Assembly: GCA_016712415.1 (NCBI GenBank)
Contig: JADJRC010000002.1
Span: 372,001 to 436,000 of the forward strand
Length of the DNA stretch: 64,000 nt
Direction: 5' to 3'
Source of the DNA: Lewinellaceae bacterium
GTDB lineage: Bacteria > Bacteroidota > Bacteroidia > Chitinophagales > Saprospiraceae
The position numbers and the translations under genes are program-made. The notes beneath the pieces are model-generated. The model was not told the DNA's origin. It was given only the letters and a program-made list of their open reading frames with translations, and did not search any database. This document shows positions 17,400 through 26,060 of the stretch, piece after piece. How positions within the stretch are numbered: position 1 is the first letter of the stretch; the number at the start of each line of letters is the position of its first letter.

Positions 17400-18533
17400 A
17401 TGAAAGATAAGAATTTACCCGCTGATTTTTTTACCGAATTTCCGCCCGTTGGCCGGGAAGAATGGCTTCAGTATATTGCCAAAAGTCTGAAAGACAAACC
17501 TTTGGAGGCATTCGACTGGTATCCGGCCGATGGACTGAAGGTCTCGCCGTTTGCTCATGCCGACGACCTGCCGGTTCAGCCGCTGCCCTTGTCGGACAGC
17601 CCAAATAACTGGGAGATTTGTGAGGATATCATTGTGAACGATATCAGGGCCGCCAACAGGCAGGCGCTTGAAGCGCTGGAGGGCGGCGCGGAAGGATTGA
17701 CGTTTTTCTTTGATAGCCTGCCGGCTACCGACGACTTTTCTGTCCTGTTTGACGGCATTTTCCCGGATTATATCGGCCTGCATTTTGCAGGGCCGGGCGT
17801 CGCGCAAAACCCCGGCGCCGTTTTGGCCAACCTGGAACGGCTGGCAGCAGTCCGCGACATACCTGTATCACAACTACACGGCTCGCTGCACTTTGATCCC
17901 GCAGCGTCATCCGGTATCATCGACTGGCGCTACCTGGCCGACCTGATCGGGTATGCCCAAACGCAGTTGCCGGGTTTCAGGGTGATAACGCTGGCCTTGG
18001 GGCACGACGTTGCCGGGCTTGGCGCCGATCTGCGACGCGCCAACCAGTACCTGGAAAAACTTGCCGAACGCGGTGTCCCTGCGGAACAGACAGCGGCGCA
18101 AATGCAGTTTTCAATGCCGGTCGGCAAAAGATATTTCCTCGAAATTGCCCGGATTCGAGCGTTTAAACTGTTGTGGCTTAATGTATTGAAAGGCTGGTCT
18201 GTCGCGCCGGAATACCCGGTCGTCAGCGCCCGCTTCCGGGCGGATGTGTATACCGACGATTTGCACACCAATATGATCGCCGCGACAACCATGGCGATGT
18301 CTGCCGTATTGGGCGGAACCGACCGATTGACGGTACTGCCCTTCGATGCCGGGCGGGAGGGCCAATCGCCATACCCGCAGGCATTTAGCCGCCGGATTGC
18401 CGGAAATGTCCAGCAACTGTTAAAATTGGAAAGCGGTCTGGTCGAAGTGGCCGACCCGGCTGCGGGCAGTTATTATATCGAACAACTGACCCGGCAACTT
18501 GCGGAAAAGGCCTGGGAGGCGTTTGGCGCTTGA
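17400..18533 (+). CDS. Methylmalonyl-CoA mutase small-subunit-like protein, C-terminally short
   Basis: A 377-aa protein resembling the TIM-barrel domain of the MutA small subunit ('WYPADGL' near the N-terminus, 'TTMAMSAVLGGTDRLTVLPFD', 'VADPAAGSYYIEQLT' near the end). It stops directly after KAWEAFGA, where family members normally continue through a C-terminal region. Neither a mutB large subunit nor a cobalamin-binding domain follows; the next gene is unrelated. It may be a degenerate or repurposed mutase. The upstream start at 17328 is rejected, because the -7 box at 17385 and the MKDKNLPADFF start at 17400 fit better. Divergent from iscS. Confidence 0.78.
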   Translation: MKDKNLPADFFTEFPPVGREEWLQYIAKSLKDKPLEAFDWYPADGLKVSPFAHADDLPVQPLPLSDSPNNWEICEDIIVNDIRAANRQALEALEGGAEGLTFFFDSLPATDDFSVLFDGIFPDYIGLHFAGPGVAQNPGAVLANLERLAAVRDIPVSQLHGSLHFDPAASSGIIDWRYLADLIGYAQTQLPGFRVITLALGHDVAGLGADLRRANQYLEKLAERGVPAEQTAAQMQFSMPVGKRYFLEIARIRAFKLLWLNVLKGWSVAPEYPVVSARFRADVYTDDLHTNMIAATTMAMSAVLGGTDRLTVLPFDAGREGQSPYPQAFSRRIAGNVQQLLKLESGLVEVADPAAGSYYIEQLTRQLAEKAWEAFGA

Positions 18534-18545
18534 AAATTGACGTCT

Positions 18546-19025
18546 ATGGACGAAATTATTGAATTTACAGCTGTACTCAAGACGGACGAACGCGGACCGA
18601 TGATGTATGTTGACTTTCCTTACGATGTAAAGGAAATGTTCGGTACACGCGGAAATGTAAAGGTGAAGATCACCTACGACGGCATTCCGCACCGCGGGCT
18701 GCTCACCAATATGGGCGGGTCCTGCCATTTTCTGGGCATCAACAAAGCATTGCGCGCGAAGATCGGCAAGGCGCCGGGTGAACCGGTTTTCATCACGCTG
18801 CAACGCGACACGGAAGAGCGGCTCGTGGAAATACCGGAGGACCTGGCCGCTGCCTTCGCGGCCAACCCGGCGGCGCAAGCATGCTACGACAAACTGTCTT
18901 ATACCCACCGCAAGGAGTATGTACAGTGGATTACAGGAGCCAAAAGGCCGGAAACCCGCTCCGGACGTGTTCTCAAAACCATCAAAATGATGATGACCGG
19001 AAAGAAAAACCCGTCTGAAAAATAA
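18546..19025 (+). CDS. DUF1905/YdeI-OmdA family protein
   Basis: A 159-aa protein with an N-terminal DUF1905 beta domain (about 5-90, with the GGSCHFLGINKALR region). A C-terminal YdeI/OmdA-like helical segment (about 100-150) has SYTHRKEYVQWI, typical of 'bacteriocin-protection' family proteins. Biochemical function is unknown. It starts 12 nt after the mutA-like stop, so the two may be co-transcribed. The C-terminus is lysine-rich. Confidence 0.8.
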   Translation: MDEIIEFTAVLKTDERGPMMYVDFPYDVKEMFGTRGNVKVKITYDGIPHRGLLTNMGGSCHFLGINKALRAKIGKAPGEPVFITLQRDTEERLVEIPEDLAAAFAANPAAQACYDKLSYTHRKEYVQWITGAKRPETRSGRVLKTIKMMMTGKKNPSEK

Positions 19026-19040
19026 TAAATGCCATTGCCA

Positions 19041-19952
19041 TTACAAAAGCGCTGCTCCGAATACCCCCGCGCTGTCACCCAGTTCGGGCTTCATAAATAC
19101 CGTATCTATACGCGGATTAAACAGGTACTTCAGCGCCTCGGCCGGCCCGTCGGTATATAGCCGGTCGATATTGCCCACCCCGCCACCGAGCACGATGGCA
19201 TCCGGGTCCATGATATTGATCACAATGGCGATGGCCTTGCCGAAGAAGTGGATAAGCCGGTCCATGGTCTCGACAGCGACATCGTCGGTGCCGGCCTCTG
19301 CGCGGGCGGTTATTTCGCGCAGCGGCAAATGCTTCATGGTTCGGCTTTCGTAATAACGCTCCAGGGCGGGTCCTGATATCAGGGTCTCCACGCAGCCCGT
19401 CCGGCCGCAATAGCAGCGTCCGCCGCTTTCGTCCAGGAAATTATGCCCCCATTCTCCGGCAATCCCCTGCCTGCCGTTGATCACCTTGTTGCGCACCACC
19501 CAGCCGCCGCCGACACCCGTACCGAGTATCACACCGAATACGACCTCTGCATGGGGCAGTTTATGGGGCACCCCGCCCATGAGGGCTTCCGCGACGGCAA
19601 AGCAGTTGGCGTCGTTGGCCAGGCGAATGGGCACGCCGATCTTTTTCTCCAGGTCGACGTTAAACGGCATGCCGTTCAGTGCCGTGGTATTGGCATTTTT
19701 GATCAGACCCGTTTGTGGGTCCAGCGTGCCGGGATGCCCGATTCCTACGGACTCCGGCTTGAGGCCCGAGGCTTCCGCGAGCATGTCGATCAGCAGGCTT
19801 ACCTGGCCGATAATGTGGTCGTAACCCTTGTGCGCTTCGGTGGAAATACGCATGCGGTGCAGCACTTCTGGCTGGGCGCGGCTTTTCAGGACGGCGCCTT
19901 CAATTTTAGTGCCGCCAAGGTCAAGGCCCCAGAGTGGGTGGTCGTTTTTCAT
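19041..19952 (-). CDS. ROK family sugar kinase
   Basis: A 303-aa ROK kinase. The ATP/phosphate motif LDLGGTKIEG is at the N-terminus. The zinc-site and signature region GEWGHNFLDE followed by CYCGRTGCVE lies mid-protein, and the C-terminus has VLGGGVGN. It phosphorylates a hexose (glucose, fructose, mannose or an amino sugar); the LGGTKIEG form is common in fructokinase/NagK-like members, but specificity cannot be read here. It lies 32 nt downstream of purU on the same strand. It could phosphorylate glucose released by the trehalase at 5.6 kb, although that gene is not linked. Confidence 0.9.
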   Translation of the reverse strand: MKNDHPLWGLDLGGTKIEGAVLKSRAQPEVLHRMRISTEAHKGYDHIIGQVSLLIDMLAEASGLKPESVGIGHPGTLDPQTGLIKNANTTALNGMPFNVDLEKKIGVPIRLANDANCFAVAEALMGGVPHKLPHAEVVFGVILGTGVGGGWVVRNKVINGRQGIAGEWGHNFLDESGGRCYCGRTGCVETLISGPALERYYESRTMKHLPLREITARAEAGTDDVAVETMDRLIHFFGKAIAIVINIMDPDAIVLGGGVGNIDRLYTDGPAEALKYLFNPRIDTVFMKPELGDSAGVFGAALL

Positions 19953-19984
19953 GAATGGCCGATTTGTGATGGATGATCCAGATG

Positions 19985-20827
19985 TTAATCAAAAACGATG
20001 GTTTTATTGCCGGAAACGAACACCTTGTCTTCAAATACCAGTTTCAGCGCCCGGGCCAGGGATATTTTTTCCACGTCTCTGCCGGATTGTATCATGTCGC
20101 TTACAGCGTAGGTATGATCGACAGGGATAACATTTTGCACAATAATAGGGCCTTCGTCCAAATCATTGTTTACAAAATGGGCGGTTGCGCCAATTATTTT
20201 TACGCCGCGCTCATAGGCCTGCCGGTAAGGACTGGCGCCGACAAAGGCCGGAAGAAAGGAATGGTGAATATTGATGATGCGGTTGGGAAACCGGGCGACG
20301 AACTCCGGCGACAGGATTCGCATGTACTTGGCCAGCACGATGTATTCGGGGTCGTAGCGGTGTATCACTTCCAGCATATCGGCCTCGTGGCGCTCGCGCG
20401 ATTTCCCTTCATGCGCCACCAGGTGAAAGTTGACTCCGAACTGGTGGGTAAACCTGGCCAGGGTATCGTGGTTGCCGATCACTGCCAGTATTTCGGCGTT
20501 GAGTTCGTCGAACTGGTGGCGCACGAGGAGTTCGCCCAGGCAGTGTTGCTCTTTGGTAACCAGCAGGACGATCCGTTTTTTGCTTTTCCGGGCCAGCCGT
20601 ATCCCTGCGCCTGCCGGGAGCACCCCGCGCAGCCCTTCCAGTATCCGGGCTTCATCCACGGCGCCGGCAAAGGTCGTCCGCATAAAAAACCGGTTGTGCT
20701 CGCGCTCTACAAACTCCTGATTACCAATAATATTCAGCCCGTTTTTGTATAAGACGCCGGTAATGTCGTATACCAGGCCTTTCTGATCCGGACAGTCGAT
20801 CAGGAGTACGTAAGTTGGTTGTTCCAT
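19985..20827 (-). CDS. purU: Formyltetrahydrofolate deformylase
   Basis: A 280-aa enzyme hydrolysing 10-formyl-THF to THF and formate. The N-terminal ACT domain (about 5-80, CPDQKGLVYDITGVLY) precedes a formyltransferase-like domain (about 85-280). Catalytic segments NIHHSFLPAFVGA, ATAHFV and DLDEGPII are present. Length matches the family. First gene of a short purU-ROK operon, divergent from ridA. Confidence 0.95.
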   Translation of the reverse strand: MEQPTYVLLIDCPDQKGLVYDITGVLYKNGLNIIGNQEFVEREHNRFFMRTTFAGAVDEARILEGLRGVLPAGAGIRLARKSKKRIVLLVTKEQHCLGELLVRHQFDELNAEILAVIGNHDTLARFTHQFGVNFHLVAHEGKSRERHEADMLEVIHRYDPEYIVLAKYMRILSPEFVARFPNRIINIHHSFLPAFVGASPYRQAYERGVKIIGATAHFVNNDLDEGPIIVQNVIPVDHTYAVSDMIQSGRDVEKISLARALKLVFEDKVFVSGNKTIVFD

Positions 20828-20926
20828 GGGGCAAATTTCGTCAGAAATTGAAAACCTGCTTACCTTGCCCTGCTTTTTCAGCCGGACAATATTGTCTGCA
20901 TACCATCACAAAAACAACCGGAAAAA

Positions 20927-21361
20927 ATGGCCAGTGAAAAATTCGACGCGCAAAACGCCCCTAAACCGGTGGGGCTTTACCCGCATGCCCGGCGCGCAGG
21001 TAACCTGCTGTTCCTCTCCGGAATTGGTCCGCGCGACCCCGAAACCGATGGTGTGCCCGGACTACAGCGCTCTCCTGCAGGCAATTATACGGTATTCGAC
21101 TTTGAGGCCCAGGTTCACTCGGTATTCCGGAATGTGCGGACCGTGCTGGAAGCCAGTGGCGCCAAATGGGAAGATTTGGTCGACGTGACGGTCTTTCTGG
21201 TCAATATGGAACGCGATTTCCATACGTTCAACCGCATTTACGCCGAATACTTTAAAGACAATCAGCCTTGCCGTACCACCGTAGGAATCGATAGCCTGCC
21301 TACGCCAATCGCCATTGAGTTGAAGTGCGTAGCGGCAGTTGACAGTAGGCAGTTGCAGTAG
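20927..21361 (+). CDS. RidA family protein, 2-aminomuconate-deaminase-like
   Basis: A 144-aa YjgF/RidA fold protein. The segment YPHARRAGNLLFLSG and the substrate-arginine region CRTTVG are present, together with the extended N-terminal form seen in 2-aminomuconate deaminase-like members; an enamine/imine deaminase role is likely. The last residues DSRQLQ and the TAG stop are encoded by a GCAGTAGGCAGTTGCAG tandem repeat that runs into the gene, so the native C-terminus was probably VAAV or close to it. Confidence 0.88.
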   Translation: MASEKFDAQNAPKPVGLYPHARRAGNLLFLSGIGPRDPETDGVPGLQRSPAGNYTVFDFEAQVHSVFRNVRTVLEASGAKWEDLVDVTVFLVNMERDFHTFNRIYAEYFKDNQPCRTTVGIDSLPTPIAIELKCVAAVDSRQLQ

Positions 21362-21430
21362 GCAGTTGCAGTGGGCAGTATGCAGTATGCAGTATGCAGT
21401 TGCATTGGGCAGTAATGGTGGGCAGGTGGC
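21334..21430 (+). repeat. GCAGTAGGCAGTTGCAG array starting in the ridA end
   Basis: Imperfect copies of GGCAGTTGCAGTA/GCAGTATGCAGTA. The ridA TAG stop (21359-21361) is part of the array. An inverted partner array lies at 21581-21690. Confidence 0.85.
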
Positions 21431-21473
21431 TTTCGTGGTTGGTATATGGTGTTAGGACGGCTATATCTCGCCG

Positions 21474-21513
21474 AAAAAAGCGCCGGCCTCCTGAAGCGCT
21501 TTCAGGAGGCCGG
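21474..21513 (-). terminator. Rho-independent terminator of the M1 aminopeptidase gene
   Basis: A perfect 13-bp stem CCGGCCTCCTGAA/TTCAGGAGGCCGG with a 5-nt loop, followed on the minus strand by GCGC and TTTTTT. It lies about 175 nt after the aminopeptidase stop. Confidence 0.85.
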
Positions 21514-21580
21514 TGAAATACTAAGGAGGGCATAATCAAAAATCACGATAATATGCAGTATCAATAGACAGGTGCCGGGC

Positions 21581-21690
21581 CCACTGCCTACTGCCAACCG
21601 CAACTGCCTACTGCCAACCGCAACTGCCAACCGCAACTGCCTACTGCCAACCGCAACTGCCTACTGCCACTGCCCACTGCCACTGCCTAC
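21581..21690 (-). repeat. Inverted partner array after the aminopeptidase stop
   Basis: Copies of GTAGGCAGTTGCGGTTGGCA (minus strand). The array starts exactly at the aminopeptidase TAG stop (21687-21689). It mirrors the array after ridA across a 150-nt gap that holds only a terminator. Confidence 0.85.
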
Positions 21691-24362
21691 GGCGTATCAA
21701 ACATATCGTAGTACATCTTCAGCGTTGCGTCCGTTTCATTTTCCTTGATCTCGCGGAGGAGGGTTGCGATTTCGCCGGCTTTGGCGCTGTCGCCTTTTTC
21801 CCGGTAGTAATTGCGGATATCGGCGATGGCTTTGGTAGCGGCAAAGCGGCGGAATTCACTCGTTTTCAGGTTGAGCGATACTGCTTTGAATTGGTCCACT
21901 CCGTTGCTGATCAGTGCGTCGTCGCCCAGGCCGGTAAGCAGTTTCTGATAGTTATCAAAGAAAGAAAAGGCGGACATGTAGTCTACTTTTCCCAGTTTCT
22001 TCTCAAAAAACGGCAGGTTGCTGCGGTCGGGGCTTTCGGCATACAGTTCGGCCAGGGTGGCTGAAAGCGCATCGCTGTCGTCGTCCTGCAAACTTTTCGA
22101 GGCCTCGATAGCCGCTTCTTTATCGAGTTTGGTCAGTGCCGTCAGGCCGGCGCCCACTACGCTGTATGCCTGGTCGCCGCTCATAGCCTGTTTGATCATA
22201 GGGATATATTGCTTGTCGCCTGTTTCACCCAGCAGTTCAACAGCGGTGGCGCGCACGCTGGGTTCGGGGTCGTTGCCGGCAATTTTGACGATGGCAGCCA
22301 GGACGGTCGGGTCAGAAGCATCCACCCGGCTGAGCGCTTTTTGGCGGATTGCCCAGAAAGCATCTTGCAGGGCATCGATGGTCACCTGTTTCGCCAGATC
22401 GCTTTTTTCTTTTTTCAGCCCTTCGAGGGCTTCGAAGCGGTCGCGGAAGCGCGGTGCGTTGCGGTACATAAACGCCCACTCTTCGGGGCTGTGTTCGTCG
22501 TTTTTGACGCAGAGCAAGGCCTTGTTGGCGTCTGTATTGATGAGTGCAGGTTTGCCCGGCGCATCGAATGTAAACGTCTGGCTGCGTTTGGTGACGCGGA
22601 TCTGCTCTCGCCGCACCTTGCCGGAGGCGTCGTAAATATCGACGGCCAAGGGCAGGTCGAATACATGCGTGGCCTTTTCGCCTTCCTGTTTCTGGGTGAT
22701 GGTCACACTCGCCTTGTGGCTTGCCTCATCCCAGCCGTAAGAGATATCCAGGTCGGGGTGACCGGCTCCGAAAAACCACTGGTTGAAAAACCAGTTCAGA
22801 TCCTGCCCGGTCACGTCTTCAAAGGCGAGGCGCAGTTCGTGGGCTTCCACGTCGCTGTACTCGTTTTTCTTCAGGTAACGTTGCAGGGCGGCAAAGAAAG
22901 CGTCGTCGCCGACCTGGTTGCGGAGCATATTCAGGACGGCGCCGCCTTTGTTGTAGGAGTGGCCGTCGAACATGCTTTCGCGGTCGTCGTAGCCGAAATG
23001 GATCAAGGGGTGGCCGCCGTCGGTAGCGGAAAAAATATAGCCCTGCTGTTCCTGCATTTCGTGGAAGTCGGCGGCGTCGCGACCGTGTTTGTGCTCGAGC
23101 CAGAGGTATTCCGAGTAGTTGGCAAAACCCTCGTTGAGGGTCAGGTTGGCCCAGCTTTCGGTGGTCACGAGGTCGCCGAACCAGTGGTGGAACATCTCGT
23201 GCGCCACTACCTTTTCATTCGTCATATGGTCGTCGAGCAGTTCGCGTTTGGTCTTCTGCATAAACTCGCCGAAGATGACCGCCGTGGTATTTTCCATGGC
23301 GCCGCTCACGTAGTCGCGCACCACAACCTGCGAAAACTTGGACCAGGGGTATTGATAGCCCAGTTTGGAGGAGAAAAACTCCAGCATCTCGATGGTATAG
23401 GGGTAAATATCGCGGGCGTATTGCTCGAACTTCGGCTCTACGTAGTAGTCCACGTCAATACCGCGCCATTTGTCGCGCACAACGGCGTATTCACCGATGG
23501 CCATCATGAACAGGTAGGGCGCGTGGGGCTTGTCCATTTTCCAGTAATCGGTGCGGGTACCGTCTGTATTCTTTTTGGAGGATACGAGTACGCCGTTCGA
23601 CAGGGTTTTGAATTTGTCTTCGACGGTAATGTACATCTCCTGCGTGCAGCGCTCGTTGGGCTTGTCGACGGTCGGAAACCAGAAAGAGTTGCTCTCCGTT
23701 TCGCCTTGTGTCCAGATTTGCATGGGCTTTTCCTTGTCGGCGCCGTCGGCGTTGATGAAATACAGGCCTTTGTCCTGGGTAATCGCCGCGCTGCCTCCAA
23801 ATGCTTCGCGCTCGTCGGGTTTGGCGGTATAGGAAATGGCGATTTTGAACTCGTCGTTGCGGGTATAGGTCTTTCCGAGGTGGACGGTCAGTTGTTCGTT
23901 GTTGTAGTCGTATTTCAGCGGTTCGCTTTTGCCGTCGAACGTCACCGATTTGATGTCGAAATTTTTAGCATCGAGGGTCACCTTGTCGGTGGCGTAAAAC
24001 CAGGGGCGAAGGGTAAGTGTCGCTTTCCCGTTGGCGCGTTTGTTGGCCCAGTCGAACGAAATTTCAATTTTCGTGTGGATCAGGTCGTGCTCGAACGTGT
24101 GGGAGGGGTTGTACGGCGGCAGGGTATCCGACAGCATGGGATGGTCGGGCGATACGTCGGCGGGGTCCATAAAGGAATATTCCGCGGGTTCTTCGCCCTC
24201 CCCTTCATCGTCCTGGCCCATGAGGGGTTTGCCGATGGAGTCCCAGGTAACGGGTTCATCGGGGACAGTGGGTGTAGCGGCGACGGAAGTGCCGGTTTTA
24301 GGGGTGCAGGCGGCGCAGAACGCGATCATGGCGATCAACGCCGGAGTGAGCAATTTTCTCAT
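21687..24362 (-). CDS. M1 family metallo-aminopeptidase, lipoprotein
   Basis: An 891-aa protein. The signal peptide ends in a lipobox (FCAAC), giving a lipoprotein. The M1 catalytic core has GAMEN (substrate N-terminus recognition) and HEMFHH, with zinc ligands His388, His392 and Glu411 (in LNEGFANY) at the correct HExxH-x18-E spacing. A C-terminal helical HEAT-like region (about 620-890) follows. It removes N-terminal residues from peptides outside the cytoplasm. The TAG stop lies inside a tandem-repeat array, and the terminator is further on at 21474. Divergent from mscS. Confidence 0.95.
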   Translation of the reverse strand: MRKLLTPALIAMIAFCAACTPKTGTSVAATPTVPDEPVTWDSIGKPLMGQDDEGEGEEPAEYSFMDPADVSPDHPMLSDTLPPYNPSHTFEHDLIHTKIEISFDWANKRANGKATLTLRPWFYATDKVTLDAKNFDIKSVTFDGKSEPLKYDYNNEQLTVHLGKTYTRNDEFKIAISYTAKPDEREAFGGSAAITQDKGLYFINADGADKEKPMQIWTQGETESNSFWFPTVDKPNERCTQEMYITVEDKFKTLSNGVLVSSKKNTDGTRTDYWKMDKPHAPYLFMMAIGEYAVVRDKWRGIDVDYYVEPKFEQYARDIYPYTIEMLEFFSSKLGYQYPWSKFSQVVVRDYVSGAMENTTAVIFGEFMQKTKRELLDDHMTNEKVVAHEMFHHWFGDLVTTESWANLTLNEGFANYSEYLWLEHKHGRDAADFHEMQEQQGYIFSATDGGHPLIHFGYDDRESMFDGHSYNKGGAVLNMLRNQVGDDAFFAALQRYLKKNEYSDVEAHELRLAFEDVTGQDLNWFFNQWFFGAGHPDLDISYGWDEASHKASVTITQKQEGEKATHVFDLPLAVDIYDASGKVRREQIRVTKRSQTFTFDAPGKPALINTDANKALLCVKNDEHSPEEWAFMYRNAPRFRDRFEALEGLKKEKSDLAKQVTIDALQDAFWAIRQKALSRVDASDPTVLAAIVKIAGNDPEPSVRATAVELLGETGDKQYIPMIKQAMSGDQAYSVVGAGLTALTKLDKEAAIEASKSLQDDDSDALSATLAELYAESPDRSNLPFFEKKLGKVDYMSAFSFFDNYQKLLTGLGDDALISNGVDQFKAVSLNLKTSEFRRFAATKAIADIRNYYREKGDSAKAGEIATLLREIKENETDATLKMYYDMFDTP

Positions 24363-24550
24363 TGAGAAGAAATAAGTTTGTTTGTAGCGAGTAATTCAGG
24401 CGAAGGCGGGTTGGTTGCTACGGATAATAAATCGAGCATAACCGTTTTTCGGTGCAAAAATCGCAAATCAATTTCGACCTTTTGCACAACTTTGCCGCGT
24501 TTTCGGCCAAAAGCCGCAAAAGGATTGCCATTAACCCACTACAAACGCTC

Positions 24551-25354
24551 ATGGAGCCAAAAACGTACATCGACCACATCTACGAAATTATTATCCAATA
24601 CGGCCTGAAGGTGATCGCCGGCCTGATTATGCTGGTGGTCGGGCTTTGGATCATCCACCGCATCACCGCGGCGTTTCGCAATTTTTTGAAACGCCGCAAT
24701 GTGGACGACAGCCTGCGACCTTTCCTCATTTCCATGGCCGACGTGGCACTAAAGGTTGCGCTGCTGCTCATGGTCGCCGGCCAGTTGGGCATCGAAACGA
24801 CCTCTTTTATCGCCGTCTTTTCGGCAATGGCTTTTGCCGTCGGGCTGGCATTGCAGGGAAGTCTCGGCAACTTTGCCAGCGGTGTGTTGATCCTGCTGTT
24901 CAAGCCTTACAAGGTCGGCGATTTGCTCACGGTGGAAGACAAAGTAGGCTTTGTCGCCGAAATCCAGATTTTCAACACCGTATTGACGACAGAACACGGC
25001 AAGACGATTATCATTCCCAACAGCAAAATGACCGAAGGCGCCATTGAGAATGTCGTCCGTGATGCCGAAATACAATCCGAAATCTCGCTATTGCTCGATA
25101 GCGACAACAACCTGGGTTTGGTGCGCGAAGCCGTTGAGGCAGCCGCACAGCGCTGCCCCTGGCGGCTCCCGGAACGCGATACGGAGGTTGTCATCACCGG
25201 CCTGAGCCGCGACGACATGAAGGCAGACGTGTCCTGGTGGAGCCTGGGCGAAAACTATATCCGCAATATGGATTTCATGTATGAAGCGTTGCGGGAGGAG
25301 TTCGCGAGCAGGGGGATTAAAATGGCTAAAGAAAGGCGCAGGGAAACATTGTAG
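24551..25354 (+). CDS. mscS: MscS-type mechanosensitive channel
   Basis: A 267-aa small-conductance channel. It has three transmembrane helices, and the pore helix TM3 carries the Gly/Ala pattern (AVGLALQGSLGNFASGVLIL). The MscS beta domain follows (FKPYKVGDLLTV, IIIPNSKM), then the alpha/beta C-terminal domain. The ATG at 24551 is preferred over an upstream in-frame start because MEPKTYIDHIYEII is the usual N-terminal length. It protects against hypo-osmotic shock. A short GC-rich hairpin (GGCCGCCACGGCGG) follows the stop. Confidence 0.95.
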   Translation: MEPKTYIDHIYEIIIQYGLKVIAGLIMLVVGLWIIHRITAAFRNFLKRRNVDDSLRPFLISMADVALKVALLLMVAGQLGIETTSFIAVFSAMAFAVGLALQGSLGNFASGVLILLFKPYKVGDLLTVEDKVGFVAEIQIFNTVLTTEHGKTIIIPNSKMTEGAIENVVRDAEIQSEISLLLDSDNNLGLVREAVEAAAQRCPWRLPERDTEVVITGLSRDDMKADVSWWSLGENYIRNMDFMYEALREEFASRGIKMAKERRRETL

Positions 25355-25402
25355 GGCCGCCACGGCGGACGATTTTACCAACAACTTTTCACCGGGAATA
25401 GC

Positions 25403-25759
25403 ATGGAAGCGTACCTTCGTCGTATGACTGATGAATCGTTACAGCAAACCGCCGCGCTTGTACTCAAGCCCTTTGATCTGGAGAACGCTACACCGCCCGG
25501 CACTGAAGAGGAACTACTTTCCCTGATCGCCAACCGGATTGCCGAAATGCTGGAAAAGCAGCCGGAGTACCTGATGAGCCTGCTTTACCGCCTCGATGTG
25601 CTGGAGGAAAAAATACACCCGGTTATGCGCCACGATGCGCCCGAACCCGCCAATTGGGGACTCGCCCGGCTCGTGCTCGAACGCCAGAAACAACGCGCCG
25701 AAACCAAACGCACCGTAAAACCAAAGCCGCTGGAAGGCATGGACGACTGGAAATGGTAA
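25403..25759 (+). CDS. Conserved-looking helical protein of unknown function
   Basis: A 118-aa acidic, largely helical protein (MEAYLRRMTDESLQQ at the start, DDWKW at the end) with no signal peptide or recognisable family. Leu/Glu-rich helices (about 30-75) with LLSLIANRIAEML could form a helical bundle. It lies 48 nt after mscS on the same strand, so they may be co-transcribed. The TAA stop is followed at once by a CCAACCTCCGGTTGG hairpin. Codon use matches the neighbours, which supports a real gene. Confidence 0.65.
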   Translation: MEAYLRRMTDESLQQTAALVLKPFDLENATPPGTEEELLSLIANRIAEMLEKQPEYLMSLLYRLDVLEEKIHPVMRHDAPEPANWGLARLVLERQKQRAETKRTVKPKPLEGMDDWKW

Positions 25760-26012
25760 CGCCAACCTCCGGTTGGCCTGGCAATCTGTCTCTACTTCTC
25801 GAAAGGATAAATAGTAACGCCAACCTCCGGTTGGCCCGGACAAGACAAGACGGTGCACAAGGATTTGCCAATCAGACGATACTGTTCCCATCTTCCGCCA
25901 AATCCCCAAACCATATTCGCTTTTTCTGTAAAAACACTTGCGACCGAAAAATTATATTCTGTCAAAATAAGCCCGGCGCATTTTCAGCCACATCCTCCAA
26001 TGAAACTTTGCT
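25756..26012. repeat. Duplicated GTAACGCCAACCTCCGGTTGG hairpin and otherwise empty spacer
   Basis: Copies of a roughly 22-nt unit with a CCAACC/GGTTGG stem occur at 25756-25777 and 25814-25836; the first overlaps the stop of the preceding gene. The rest of the gap up to the next promoter (26013) shows no frame or RNA that I can support. Confidence 0.7.
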
Positions 26013-26020
26013 TACTTTTG
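26013..26020 (+). promoter_or_regulatory. -7 box of the glutaryl-CoA dehydrogenase gene
   Basis: TACTTTTG matches TAnnTTTG, 40 nt before ATG 26061. Confidence 0.5.
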
Positions 26021-26060
26021 CGGCAAATTTTTTCCTAACCAACAATACAGAGGAAATACC

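Noticed and set aside
21474..21513. Terminator for ridA on the plus strand
   Set aside because: The T-run is on the minus-strand side only. On the plus strand the stem is followed by TGAAATAC.
22209..24365. 718-codon frame opposite the M1 aminopeptidase
   Set aside because: Antisense frame of a GC-rich gene. The aminopeptidase has all catalytic motifs; the antisense product has none.
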